DNA from: Gilichinskyi gelida
GTDB lineage: Bacteria > Acidobacteriota > Thermoanaerobaculia > Gp7-AA8
Assembly (NCBI GenBank): GCA_038040385.1
Contig: JBBPII010000011.1
Location: forward strand, 124,001-188,000
DNA: 64,000 bases
Direction: 5' to 3'
Part shown: positions 40,951 to 49,497 of the stretch, one piece after another
How positions within the stretch are numbered: position 1 is the stretch's first letter
Layout: each line of letters opens with the position of its first letter
Translations under genes and position numbers: made by a program
Notes under the pieces: model-generated
Database searches by the model: none
What the model saw: only the letters and a program-made list of their open reading frames with translations
Told to the model about the DNA's origin: nothing

Positions 40951-41571
40951 ATGCCCACGGAACTCCGCTTGATGATCCCGACAAAGGACAGCCTGGAACC
41001 GGACGACCGGCAGCTCGTCGAAACCATCCGGCGCGGCGACGACTCCGCGTTCGAGCAGCTCGTCCGCCGGAAAACCTCCAAGGTCTACAGCCTCTGCTAC
41101 CGCATCATCGGCAACGCCGAGGATGCCAAGGACATCTCGCAGCTCGTCTTCATCAAGCTGTGGGAGAACCTCGAGAAGTACGACCCCCGCTACGCGTTCG
41201 ACACCTGGCTGTACCGCATGGTGACCAACGTGGCCATCGACTTCCTCCGCAACAAGCAGTCGCGCGACAACGCCGTCAACTCCAACCTCCGCCTGGTGAA
41301 GACCGCCGCCGACGCCGAGCAGACCGTGACCGTGCAGCGGAAGGAAGTGGAGAGCGTCTTCAACGCCGTGTCGTCCGTCCTCTCGCCGAAGCAGAAGACG
41401 ATCTTCGTCATGAGCGAAATGGACGACCTCCGCTCCTCCGAGATCGCCAAGATCCTCGGATGCCGCGAGTCCACCGTCCGCAATCACCTCTTCAACGCCC
41501 GGAAGCTGATGCAGCAGCAGTTGAAGCAGCGCTTTCCCGAGTACTCACGCCTGTGGGAGGAGTCGCGATGA
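40951..41571 (+). CDS. ECF sigma factor
   Basis: A 206-residue sigma-70 protein. Region 2 is YSLCYRIIGNAEDAKDISQLVFIKLWENL and DTWLYRMVTNVAIDFLRNK, split at about 60-115. Region 4 is VLSPKQKTIFVMSEMDDLRSSEIAKILGCRESTVRNHLFNARK near 150-195. The next gene encodes a small Cys-containing membrane protein overlapping by ATGA, the usual sigma/anti-sigma layout. The in-frame ATG at 40951 is chosen; the frame stays open upstream to 40882 but that part does not look like sigma. Confidence 0.92.
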   Translation: MPTELRLMIPTKDSLEPDDRQLVETIRRGDDSAFEQLVRRKTSKVYSLCYRIIGNAEDAKDISQLVFIKLWENLEKYDPRYAFDTWLYRMVTNVAIDFLRNKQSRDNAVNSNLRLVKTAADAEQTVTVQRKEVESVFNAVSSVLSPKQKTIFVMSEMDDLRSSEIAKILGCRESTVRNHLFNARKLMQQQLKQRFPEYSRLWEESR

Positions 41572-42071
41572 TCTCCTGCCAGACCTTCCGCGCCAACCTG
41601 CAGCCGGGCACGCACGACGCCGATCTCCTCGAGCATCTGCGCCGCTGCGACTCCTGCCTCGACTTCGCCGTACAGGTCGATCCCGACACCTTCTTCCGGG
41701 CCCTCGGCGGGGACGAGCTGGTGCCGCCCGGCGGCGTCGACGCGTTCGTCGGCGACGTCATGGCCCAGGTGCGCAGCCGCGAGACGGAGACGGCCACCGA
41801 GCCGCGCCGCACGTTCACGAACATGCGCCGTCTGGCCATCGCCGCAACGGTCGCCGCCGCGGTGAGCACCGGCCTGGTGGTGTCGAATCATCGATCCGCG
41901 CAGGCCCCGGTCGGAGTGCCGATGGCCGTGCTGAAGCGTCCCTTAGTGACGAAACCGATCGTCGAAACGTATGAATCGAATAATGCCACGATCATCGAAG
42001 TGCCTTCGGAAGCGAAGGATGACGTGCAGGTCGTCATGATCTTCGACGAGTCGTTGCCGGTGGATCTATGA
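41568..42071 (+). CDS. Putative anti-sigma factor
   Basis: A 167-residue protein. The N-terminal H-x3-C-x2-C zinc motif is at HLRRCDSC (residues 23-30). A membrane segment lies at about 88-106 (LAIAATVAAAVSTGLVVSN) and a short exported tail follows (AQAPVGVPMAVLKRP...). This is the ZAS layout of zinc anti-sigmas, so it probably holds the sigma at 40951. Both ends overlap neighbours by four bases (ATGA), making a tightly coupled three-gene unit. Confidence 0.82.
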   Translation: MISCQTFRANLQPGTHDADLLEHLRRCDSCLDFAVQVDPDTFFRALGGDELVPPGGVDAFVGDVMAQVRSRETETATEPRRTFTNMRRLAIAATVAAAVSTGLVVSNHRSAQAPVGVPMAVLKRPLVTKPIVETYESNNATIIEVPSEAKDDVQVVMIFDESLPVDL

Positions 42072-42754
42072 AGCTGAATCGTGTGAGGTTCCTGTTGGTC
42101 GCGCTCCTGGTCGCCGCGTCGGCGATGCAGGCGGAGCCGCCCGCCCCCGACGCCGCGAAGGCCTTGACCGTCCGCACCTTCACGTTCAGGTACAAGGACG
42201 CCGACAAGGCGGCGGGCGTCATCAAGCCGCTGCTGAGCGCCGAAGGGACGATGTCCATCCAGCCGGGGACGAAATCGCTGGTCATCACCGACCGCGCGGA
42301 GAACCTCAAGGCGCTGGCCAAGGCCATCGCCGACTTCGACGTTCCGCCGCAAAGCTTCCGCCTTTCCGTGCGCCTCGTTTCCGCGGCGCGCGTGGCGGGA
42401 GAGACGGCGAAACCGCCCGACGAGCTGCGGGACATCGCGCCGAAGCTGGCCATGCTCCGCTACAACTCGCTGGAGAGCGCCGGACAGGCCGAGTTCGAAG
42501 GGAAGGAAGGCGATCCGGGCATCGTGGAGATGACCACCGGCTTCCGCGCCGACTTCAAGCTCGGCGAGTACGACCCGGCCAGCGACTCGATCAAGGTCAG
42601 CGACTTCCAGCTCTCGCGGCTGCAGAAAGACCAACTGACCTCGCTGCTCAAGACTTCGCTCAATCTCCGATTGGGACAAACCTACATCGTCGGTGCGACG
42701 CGGGCTCCCGAGAGCCAACGCGCGCTCATGATCGTCCTCGTCGCCCATCGATAA
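42068..42754 (+). CDS. Exported protein with secretin N-domain-like fold
   Basis: A 228-residue protein. The signal peptide at 1-22 ends MQA-E. A domain at about 33-95 resembles a secretin N-domain (TFTFRYKDADKAAGVIKPLLS, GTKSLVITDRAENLKALAKAIADFDVPPQSF): the K-D-A-x-x-x-A-x-x-I-x-P-L-L and D-x-x-x-N-L-x-x-I pattern. A second beta-rich part follows. It is not a full secretin and has no pore domain. Coupled to the anti-sigma, it may be the sensed envelope component or target; that is inference. A strong terminator lies 23 bases past its stop. Confidence 0.7.
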   Translation: MKLNRVRFLLVALLVAASAMQAEPPAPDAAKALTVRTFTFRYKDADKAAGVIKPLLSAEGTMSIQPGTKSLVITDRAENLKALAKAIADFDVPPQSFRLSVRLVSAARVAGETAKPPDELRDIAPKLAMLRYNSLESAGQAEFEGKEGDPGIVEMTTGFRADFKLGEYDPASDSIKVSDFQLSRLQKDQLTSLLKTSLNLRLGQTYIVGATRAPESQRALMIVLVAHR

Positions 42755-42776
42755 GGCGACGCACTCCTACACGTCC

Positions 42777-42817
42777 GGGGCGCGGCAGAATCACCCTCCT
42801 GCCGCGCCCCTTTTTTT
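42777..42817 (+). terminator. Rho-independent terminator
   Basis: A 12-base stem (GGGGCGCGGCAG / CTGCCGCGCCCC) with a 10-base loop, followed by seven T. It ends the ECF operon 40951-42754. This is the clearest intrinsic terminator in the window. Confidence 0.9.
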
Positions 42818-42820
42818 GCC

Positions 42821-42900
42821 TCGTCATCCTGAGCGTAGCGAAGGATCTCTTCCGCGCGGCCCGAGATCCTTCGCCGTCTATGCGGCTCAGGATGACAGCG
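42821..42900. repeat. REP-like palindrome
   Basis: Same family as 15285. It sits between the terminator and the polX stop and overlaps the last codons of polX. Confidence 0.88.
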
Positions 42901-44554
42901 TAGCCGCGCCCCTTTTTCGTTCTGCCAGAAACTCCGCAACCTCGTCGGCGTCGCGCGTGTTGAAGATCTCCTTCGGCCCCAGCCCGGCCTTCCGCGCCAC
43001 CCAGGTCCCTGTCAGCAGCGCGCCGTACTCGCGGATGGAGTGCGCGTCGGGATTGATGGCGAAGCCGACCCCGAACGACTGCGCGCGCGGGACGTGGCGC
43101 CAGTCGAGATCGAGCCGGTTCGGATTGCCGTTGATCTCGATCATCACCCCGCGCGCCGCCGCCTTCTCGAACACGCGGTCGAAGTCGACCGTGTAGCCGT
43201 CGCGCGAGAGCAGCTTGCGGCCGGTGAGGTGGCCGAGGAAGGTGACGTGCGGGTCGTCGAGCGCGCGGAGGACGCGCTCGGTCATCTCGTCCTTCGGCAT
43301 GTTGAAGCGCGAGTGGATCGAGGCGATGACGAAGTCGAACGTCGCTAGGATGCGCTCGCCGTAGTCGATCGATCCGTCGGGCAGGATGTCGGCCTCAGTG
43401 CCGCGGAAGACGCGCAGCGGCGCGACATCCGGCAGGCTGCGATCGATCTCCAGCCACTGCTGGCGCAGGCGCTCCTCGGAGAGCCCGCCCGCGTAGTGGG
43501 CGGCGGGAGAGTGGTCGGAGAGGCCGACGTACTCAAGCCCGCGCACCTTCGCCGCGCTGAGCATCTGGAGGACCGTGTTGCGGCCGTCGGAGAAGGTGGT
43601 GTGCACGTGAAACGTGCCGCGGAGGTGCTTCACGTCGACGAGCGGGCGCGCGCGTTTGCGCTGAAGATCGTCGGCGGTCTCGCGGCGCTCGGGTGCGACG
43701 TACGGATATCCGGCGCTGGCGAAGGCGTCCTTTTCCGTTCGCGCTTTGGGGAGCTTCCCGAACCCGGCGACGAACTCCGATGATCCGGTCGTCCGCAGCA
43801 CGGTGGTCCCGAAATCGGCGGGCCTGCTCAGGTGGAACCAGACGTCCATCTCGCCGTTGACGAGGCCCTTCACGGTGTCGTCATCGACCTTCTCGCTCTT
43901 TTCGACCAACCCCAGCAGCGCTTCGACGACCGCGTCGGGCTTGCGCGTGGCGATGGCGATGTTGATGTTGCGCACCACCTCGAGCCGCCGGCGAATGGAG
44001 CCGGTGACCTCGGCGTCATCGATCTCCTCGATCGCCGCGAGCTGTTCGCGCAGCGCCTCGGCCGCCTCGAGGGCGATCGGCAGCAGGAATCGCGATTCGC
44101 GCTTCCGCGCCCTCTCGATCCCTTCCAGGATCTTCTGCTGCGTCTTCGCGCCGAAGCCGCGCAGGGTGGTCAGGCGATTCTCCCGCGCCGCCTTCTCCAG
44201 ATCGTCCAGGCTGCCGACGCCGAGCGTCTCGTGGAGGATACCGATCTTCTTGAGGCCGAGGTTCGGGACGCGCAGGAGCTCGAAGATGCCGGGCGGGAAG
44301 CGGGCGCGGAGCTCGTCGAGGTACTGCGAGCGGCCGCTGCGCGCCAGCTCCTCGATGATGGTGCCAGTGGCCTTGCCGATGCCCGGCGTGTTGGTCAGCT
44401 CGCCCGAGGCGAGGAGATCGGGGAGGTCGCGGTCCTGCGCGCGGAGCGCGCGCGCGGCGCGCTCGAAGGCCAGTGCCTTGAAGCGATTCGGCTCGGAGAG
44501 CTCGAGGTAGCGGGAGATCTCGTCGAGCGCGCGGGCGATTTCGAATTTGTCCAT
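42887..44554 (-). CDS. polX: PolX-type protein: degenerate DNA polymerase X domain with intact PHP domain
   Basis: A 555-residue protein of bacterial PolX layout. An N-terminal helical/HhH region (TPGIGKATG, 56-64) leads into a polymerase X core at about 155-300, then a PHP phosphoesterase domain at 312-545. PolX is a gap-filling repair polymerase with PHP 3'-5' exonuclease. The catalytic G-S-x-R-R...D-I-D of the palm is here GSIRRRLEVVRNINIA: both Asp are Asn (196, 198). A third Asp is kept (Asp237, GEMDVWF), and the TGS motif is kept without K-E-H-N. The PHP ligands look complete (HVHTTFSDG 316-324, GLSDHS, TEAD, ASIHS, GHLTGR, NPDAHS). The polymerase is therefore probably inactive and the nuclease or phosphatase active. 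ATG 44554, 18 bases from divergent pyrF. Confidence 0.9.
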   Translation of the reverse strand: MDKFEIARALDEISRYLELSEPNRFKALAFERAARALRAQDRDLPDLLASGELTNTPGIGKATGTIIEELARSGRSQYLDELRARFPPGIFELLRVPNLGLKKIGILHETLGVGSLDDLEKAARENRLTTLRGFGAKTQQKILEGIERARKRESRFLLPIALEAAEALREQLAAIEEIDDAEVTGSIRRRLEVVRNINIAIATRKPDAVVEALLGLVEKSEKVDDDTVKGLVNGEMDVWFHLSRPADFGTTVLRTTGSSEFVAGFGKLPKARTEKDAFASAGYPYVAPERRETADDLQRKRARPLVDVKHLRGTFHVHTTFSDGRNTVLQMLSAAKVRGLEYVGLSDHSPAAHYAGGLSEERLRQQWLEIDRSLPDVAPLRVFRGTEADILPDGSIDYGERILATFDFVIASIHSRFNMPKDEMTERVLRALDDPHVTFLGHLTGRKLLSRDGYTVDFDRVFEKAAARGVMIEINGNPNRLDLDWRHVPRAQSFGVGFAINPDAHSIREYGALLTGTWVARKAGLGPKEIFNTRDADEVAEFLAERKRGAATLSS

Positions 44555-44572
44555 CGCTATCATGTGAGACCG

Positions 44573-45268
44573 ATGCAATCCCGCGACCGCCTGATCGTGG
44601 CCCTCGATCGCTCCTCCCGCGACGACATTCTCCGCCTCGCCGACCAACTCCACGGCGTCGCCGGCGCGCTCAAGATCGGCCTGCAGGCCTTCGTGGCCAA
44701 CGGTCCGTCGATCGTGCGGGAGATCATAGGCCGCGGCGAGCGCGTCTTCCTCGACCTCAAGATCCACGATATCCCGAACACCGCGCAGCACGCGGTGGAG
44801 GAGGCGGCGGGGCTCGGCGCAGCTATGGTAACGATTCATATAGCGGGCGGGGAGGCGATGATGCGGGCATGCGTCGAGGCAGCGGACCGGCTGAAGCCGG
44901 TCCCTACACTCCTCGGCGTCACCGTGCTCACCAGCCTCGGCGAGCCCGAACTGCAGCGCGTCGGATTTCACGGCACGCCGTTGGAGAACAGCGTGCGGCT
45001 GGCGCGGCTGGCGCAGGCGTCGGGCCTGCGCGGCGTAGTGGCTTCCCCGCAGGAGATCGCGGCGATTCGCGAGGCGTGCGGCGGGGAGCTGGTCATCGTC
45101 ACGCCGGGGATTCGACCGCCGGGCAGCGACGCCGGAGACCAGCGCAGAACGACGACGCCCGCCGCGGCGATCGCGGCGGGCGCGGATTACATCGTCGTGG
45201 GCCGCCCGATCACCGATGCGCGCGATCCGCGCGCCGCGGCGGCCGGGCTGGTCGACTCGCTACTTTAG
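44573..45268 (+). CDS. pyrF: Orotidine 5'-phosphate decarboxylase
   Basis: A 231-residue enzyme making UMP from OMP. The D-x-K-x-x-D signature is at FLDLKIHDIPNT (Asp61, Lys63, Asp66). A first Asp/Lys pair lies at VALDR and ALKIGL, and the phosphate-binding GIRPPGSDAGDQRR and YIVVGRPIT match the family. Residues 106-112 (RLKPVPT) are encoded by a hairpin GGACCGGCTGAAGCCGGTCC inside the gene, at a position just before the VTVLTS strand. The gene is divergent from polX with only 18 bases between starts. The end overlaps the convergent exported-protein gene by 9 bases. Confidence 0.95.
   Translation: MQSRDRLIVALDRSSRDDILRLADQLHGVAGALKIGLQAFVANGPSIVREIIGRGERVFLDLKIHDIPNTAQHAVEEAAGLGAAMVTIHIAGGEAMMRACVEAADRLKPVPTLLGVTVLTSLGEPELQRVGFHGTPLENSVRLARLAQASGLRGVVASPQEIAAIREACGGELVIVTPGIRPPGSDAGDQRRTTTPAAAIAAGADYIVVGRPITDARDPRAAAAGLVDSLL
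44882..44915. repeat. Hairpin element inside pyrF
   Basis: GGACCGGCTGAAGCCGGTCC followed by CTACA. This is the pattern of the intergenic elements at 55221 and 13237 (GGACGGGCT-GAAGCCCGTCC-TACA) with one changed base pair. It is read as DRLKPVPTL. Confidence 0.65.
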
Positions 45269-46771
45269 GCCCGTCGCCCGGCGGCGGATGCAATTGAATC
45301 CCGGCCCCGGGAACAGCACCCGCTGGCTGGCGAACTGCCGGCGGTTGCCGTTGACGTCCGTCCCCACCGCGCGGATCAGGTGCTCGCCCCTCGGGGTGTT
45401 ATCGAGATTGACCGCGATCTTCCACGGCGTTACCGGCGTGGTGGAGGGGATATCGATGCGTGGCGGGCCGGTGATACTGGCCGATCCGAGGGAGGCGCCG
45501 TCGAGGAAGAGCTCGACGTTGGTGATCTTGAGAGCGCCGGTGACCCAGCCGTGAAGCTCCGCGCCGGAGCAGCCAAGTCCGCCGACGCCGGAGAACTCGA
45601 TGCGCCCGGTCATCTGCCCGCACGCGCCGTACGTCTGCAGGCCGCTCAACTCGCCGACTACGTAGATCAGCGGCCCGACGGCCAGCGGATTCCACTTCAC
45701 CTCGTCCTGCTGCGGCAAGAACGAGATCTGCTCGTAGACCCGCGGCAGGCTTCCCTCGTACATGAACACGCCGTAATCGAAGACGTCGAAGGCGATGGTG
45801 CGCGCCGGCTTGAGCGTCTGCGGATCCAGCTCGTCGATCATGGTGATGATACGGTTGCTCTGCTCGTCGATGCTGGCCTGCGGATGGAACACCAGCGGGT
45901 TGGCGCGCTCGATGCCGACCGGCGCCGGGGTATGAAGGGTCAGCGGATTGAAGATGCCGAGGAACAGGGGCGATCCCGGCTGCGCGATCCTGAAGGTGAG
46001 TATCTGGTCTGCCTTCCCCACGCCGAGGAGGTTCGTGCCGTTGCTCACCAGGAACGTGCCGGGCGTAGCGGTGTTGTCGAGGAATCGCGGCAGCGCACGG
46101 TTGTCTACGTTGAATGCGGCCGTCCCATGGAAGCCGGTGATCATCAGATTCCCGAAGTTGAACGCGATGTCGTTGTACGACGCCATCACCTGCCCTCGGC
46201 TGTTGATGGAGCCGGCGATGACCGGGGCGGCCGGATTGGAGATGTCGAACAGGTCCACGACGCTGAAGCAGGTGAACGAGCCGTTCACGAAGCACGGCAT
46301 GTCGGTGGCCGGAAAGAGCGCCGCGAGCGTGTTTCCGAAGGCCGCCAGCCGGCGGTAGTGCAGATTCGGCGTGCGGGAGACCAAAAGCGGCGCGTTGCCG
46401 CCGACCCGGACGTTGCGGAGGTCGAAGATCTCCAAACCGGCCTCGCTGCTGAGGAAGAGGAAGCCGTTGTTGAAGGCCACCCCGCCGTTCTCCTCGCGGG
46501 CGGCCATGGCGCCGACGAAGTCCTCGCGCGCCACCTGCATGTCACCCAGCGGGGTGATGGCGTAGGTGGTGAGCGTCTGCCCGCGCAACTCGAACACTTG
46601 CGTGCCGAAGCGGAAGACGCCGTGCGGCGATTTGTAGAAATCTGTCGCCGGGGCGTTCTGCGCCACCAACGTCAGTGGACAGGTAGCCACGATTGGCTGC
46701 CCGAACGCCGCCGCGGCGGAGAGTACGGCGACGGCAAGAACGACGAGAGCGATCCGTGAGAAAACGCGCAT
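45260..46771 (-). CDS. Exported beta-propeller-like protein with C-terminal Ig-like domain
   Basis: A 503-residue exported protein. The signal peptide at 1-25 ends AFGQ. A propeller-like body follows, with repeated LVIVD-type strands: GLEIFDLRNVRVGGNAPLLVS, FSVVDLFDISNPAAPVIAGS, LMITGFHGTAAFNVDN. A C-terminal Ig-like domain follows a Cys-containing turn (LGCSGAELHGWVTGALKITNVELFLDGASLGS). Its GWVTGA...VELFLDG strand resembles Ig-like domains of bacterial surface proteins. Role unknown. The ATG at 46771 has GGGAGG 7 bases upstream, better than the frame start at 46792. Confidence 0.75.
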   Translation of the reverse strand: MRVFSRIALVVLAVAVLSAAAAFGQPIVATCPLTLVAQNAPATDFYKSPHGVFRFGTQVFELRGQTLTTYAITPLGDMQVAREDFVGAMAAREENGGVAFNNGFLFLSSEAGLEIFDLRNVRVGGNAPLLVSRTPNLHYRRLAAFGNTLAALFPATDMPCFVNGSFTCFSVVDLFDISNPAAPVIAGSINSRGQVMASYNDIAFNFGNLMITGFHGTAAFNVDNRALPRFLDNTATPGTFLVSNGTNLLGVGKADQILTFRIAQPGSPLFLGIFNPLTLHTPAPVGIERANPLVFHPQASIDEQSNRIITMIDELDPQTLKPARTIAFDVFDYGVFMYEGSLPRVYEQISFLPQQDEVKWNPLAVGPLIYVVGELSGLQTYGACGQMTGRIEFSGVGGLGCSGAELHGWVTGALKITNVELFLDGASLGSASITGPPRIDIPSTTPVTPWKIAVNLDNTPRGEHLIRAVGTDVNGNRRQFASQRVLFPGPGFNCIRRRATGLK

Positions 46772-46945
46772 ACATGCCTCCCGAAACCACACCCAGAACG
46801 CGCTCCGCAGAGCTAAAGTCGGATTCGTCTTAGGGGGTAACTATCTCTCAAAGCGCGACTTTTTTCAACCGAGGGGGTCCGGAGGGGGGGTGTATCATGC
46901 CCGGCGGAAACAAGCATCGTCGTCTGTTCTGTTACCCAACCAACC

Positions 46946-47530
46946 ATGCTCGACGGTCACGTGCTCGTCCTGAACAGGGTGTTTCAGGCCGTGCAGATCA
47001 CCTCTGCGCGCCGTGCCCTCACTCTGCTCTACAAGGGGCAGGTCAAGGCCGTCGACTCCGAATACCGCACCTACGACTTCGATAACTGGGCCGATATCCC
47101 GGTCCAGCCGGACGACCACTACGTCCGCACCCCCAGCCGGAACATCCTCATCCCGCACGTAGTGCAACTCCTGGTATTCGACCGCCTCCCCCGGCAGGAA
47201 GTGAAGTTCTCGCGCGGCAACATCTATCTGCGGGACGGCAACCGCTGCCAGTACTGCGGGAAGAAGTTCTCCTCGTCCGAGCTGTCGCTCGATCACGTCG
47301 TGCCGATCTCGCGCGGCGGGAAGTCGAGCTGGGAGAACGTGGTCTGCGCCTGCCTGCCGTGCAACGTGCGCAAAGGCAACAAGCTGCTCTCCGAGTGCGG
47401 CGTGCAGCTCATCCGCCACCCACACCGCCCGAAGTGGCACCCGCTCCATCGCCTGCAGGGAAGGAACTTCCCGGATATCTGGAAGAACTTTCTGGATGAG
47501 GCGTATTGGAACGTTGAACTGAAAAGCTGA
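46946..47530 (+). CDS. HNH endonuclease
   Basis: A 194-residue protein. The N-terminal domain (VLVLNRVFQAVQITSARRAL...VKAVDSEYRTYDF, 1-95) occurs in a common bacterial HNH family. The nuclease domain at about 98-160 contains CQYCGKKF, LSLDHVVPISRGGKSSWENVV and CLPCNVRKGNKL, so the zinc Cys pairs and the D-H...N...H/N triad are kept. The family is common in Actinobacteria and others, with a proposed DNA-processing role. It is not next to restriction genes or mobile elements. Confidence 0.9.
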   Translation: MLDGHVLVLNRVFQAVQITSARRALTLLYKGQVKAVDSEYRTYDFDNWADIPVQPDDHYVRTPSRNILIPHVVQLLVFDRLPRQEVKFSRGNIYLRDGNRCQYCGKKFSSSELSLDHVVPISRGGKSSWENVVCACLPCNVRKGNKLLSECGVQLIRHPHRPKWHPLHRLQGRNFPDIWKNFLDEAYWNVELKS

Positions 47531-47638
47531 GGTTGCGGGGTAACGAGGTCTCGGGGTCTCGCAGCGCTGCGCCTTGCGAACGATCGTCGTGTTAGCGGAG
47601 CACCGCGAGACCCCGAGACCTCGCTACCCCGCAACCCC
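47531..47638. repeat. GGTCTCG-type palindromic repeat, copy 4
   Basis: GGTTGCGGGGTAACGAGGTC, TCGGGGTCTCG, about 40 bases of centre, CGAGACCCCGAGACCTCG and CTACCCCGCAACC. It fills the gap between HNH and the convergent ABC gene, and supplies the last codons and TAG of the latter. Confidence 0.9.
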
Positions 47639-49450
47639 AACGTCCTCGAGCTCCTCCCCCTCATTCACCAGCCGGTTGACCGCCACGCCGTACTGCTTCT
47701 CGTAGAGCGAGCGATAGCGGCCGCCGCGGGCCATCAGCTCGGCGTGCGTGCCGCGCTCGATGACCACGCCACCCTCGAGCACCAGGATCTGGTCGGCGTT
47801 ACGGACGGTGGAGAGGCGGTGGGCGATGACGAAGGTCGTACGGCCTCGCATCAGGGCGTTGAGGCCGTCCTGGATCAGCGCCTCGCTCTCGCTGTCGAGC
47901 GATGACGTCGCCTCGTCGAGGATGAGGATGCGTGGATTGGCCACGATGGCGCGGGCGATGGCCACGCGCTGCTTCTGGCCGCCGGAGAGGCGCACCCCGC
48001 GCTCGCCGACGATGGTCTCGTACTTGTCGGCGAACGTCTCGGCGAACTCGTCGACGTGAGCGATGTGCGCGGCGCGCAGCACCTCCTCGCGCGACGCCTT
48101 CGGATTGCCCAGCGCGATGTTGTCGTAGATCGACTCGGCGAAGAGGAAGGAGTCCTGCGGCACGATGCCGATGTGGGCGCGGTAGTCGGCGAGGCGGAGG
48201 TCGTCGAGCGGCGCGCCGTCGACCAGGATCTCGCCGCGAGTCGGGCGGTGGAAGGCTGCGACGAGCGAGATCAGCGTGCTCTTGCCCGATCCAGACGGTC
48301 CCACCAGCGCGATCGAGCGCCCGGGGGCGGCGTCGAGGTCGATGCCCTTGAGCACCGGCACGTCCGGCGAGTACTCGAACCAGACATCGCGCAGCTCCAC
48401 CCGGCCGATCAGGTCGTCGACCGGCTGCTTCGCCGCGTCGTGCTCGTCCTCCCGCTCCTCGCCGAGGATCTCCCGGATCCGCTCCAGCCCCGCGAAGGCC
48501 TCGGAGAGCTGCGTTCCGATGCCGACGATCTGCACCATCGGGCCGACCACCAGTGCGAGGTAGAAGGTGAAGGCGATCAGGTCGCCGCCGGTCATCCGCC
48601 CGGCGATGACTTCCTTGCCGCCGATGACCAGCACGGCGATGCCCACTCCGCCGACCAGGAAGGTCGTCAGCGCGCCGACCCCCGAGACCGCGCGCATGGT
48701 CTTCAGCACGAGCCGCAACAGCTTGTGCGCGCCGGTGGCGAAGACGCGCGCTTCATGCTTCTCGGCGGTGTAGGCCTTCACCACGCGGATGCCGGCAAAG
48801 CTTTCGGTCAGGCGGCCGGAGACGTCCGCGTTGATCTCCCCGCGCTGGCGGAACAGCGGGCGGACGGTGGTGAACGCCCACGCCAGCACCCCGCCGAAGA
48901 TGAAGAACGTGCCGAGGACGATGGAGGCCAGCTTGGTGCTGAAGTGAAAGAGGATGCCGGTGGCCACGGCCGCGGTGACGAAGCCGCCGAAGAGCTGCAG
49001 GAGGCCGGTGCCGACGAGGTTGCGAATGCCGTCCGCGTCGTTCATGACCCGCGACACCAGCACGCCCGTCTTGGTGGCGTCGAAGAACCGCACCGGCAGC
49101 CGCTGCACGTGCTGTTGGATCCGTTTGCGGAGGTCGGTGATGGAGCGCTGCGCCGCCATGCCGAGGAGCTGCGCCAGCGCGAAGTCGGTGGTCCCGCCGA
49201 TCAGCGCGGCGAGCGCGCTGATGGTGGCGAGGTTCCAGAGCATCGCCAGATCGTGCTTTCCGATGACATCGTCGATGAGGTATTTCGCCGTGCCGGGGAG
49301 GACGAGACTGGTCAGGCGGTTGATCAGGAGAAGCGGCACACCGATGAGGAGCCGCCGGCGGGAACGCCAGATGATCTCCCCCGCGTCGCGCAGGATCGCT
49401 TTGACCCGCGCGCGGTCCATCGGCTTTTTGTCCTTTGTCTCTCGTGACAT
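47624..49450 (-). CDS. ABC exporter (MsbA-like half transporter)
   Basis: A 608-residue protein with fused membrane and ATPase domains. Six membrane helices cover about 30-320. The nucleotide-binding domain starts near 360 (VELRDVWFEYSPDVPVLKGIDLD). Walker A is GPSGSGKST, the Q-loop VPQDSFLF, the signature LSGGQKQRVA, Walker B ILILDEATS and the H-loop FVIAHRLST. MsbA-type exporters flip lipid A or other amphiphiles; substrate unknown here. It is divergent from the 49498/49796 genes. The last residues (GVAG) and stop come from the repeat at 47531. Confidence 0.93.
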   Translation of the reverse strand: MSRETKDKKPMDRARVKAILRDAGEIIWRSRRRLLIGVPLLLINRLTSLVLPGTAKYLIDDVIGKHDLAMLWNLATISALAALIGGTTDFALAQLLGMAAQRSITDLRKRIQQHVQRLPVRFFDATKTGVLVSRVMNDADGIRNLVGTGLLQLFGGFVTAAVATGILFHFSTKLASIVLGTFFIFGGVLAWAFTTVRPLFRQRGEINADVSGRLTESFAGIRVVKAYTAEKHEARVFATGAHKLLRLVLKTMRAVSGVGALTTFLVGGVGIAVLVIGGKEVIAGRMTGGDLIAFTFYLALVVGPMVQIVGIGTQLSEAFAGLERIREILGEEREDEHDAAKQPVDDLIGRVELRDVWFEYSPDVPVLKGIDLDAAPGRSIALVGPSGSGKSTLISLVAAFHRPTRGEILVDGAPLDDLRLADYRAHIGIVPQDSFLFAESIYDNIALGNPKASREEVLRAAHIAHVDEFAETFADKYETIVGERGVRLSGGQKQRVAIARAIVANPRILILDEATSSLDSESEALIQDGLNALMRGRTTFVIAHRLSTVRNADQILVLEGGVVIERGTHAELMARGGRYRSLYEKQYGVAVNRLVNEGEELEDVGVAG

Positions 49451-49497
49451 GCGCGCGGTTCTAACGATGGTTCAAATTTTGCTAATTCCACCGCGAA

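Noticed and set aside
46772..46945. G-rich intergenic stretch with a TTTTTT run near 46860
   Set aside because: No stable stem precedes the T-run on either strand, so I did not call a terminator; I see no gene or riboswitch here.
49451..49497. tRNA-like GGTTCAAAT sequence near 49469
   Set aside because: No acceptor stem, anticodon arm or D-arm could be paired around it.
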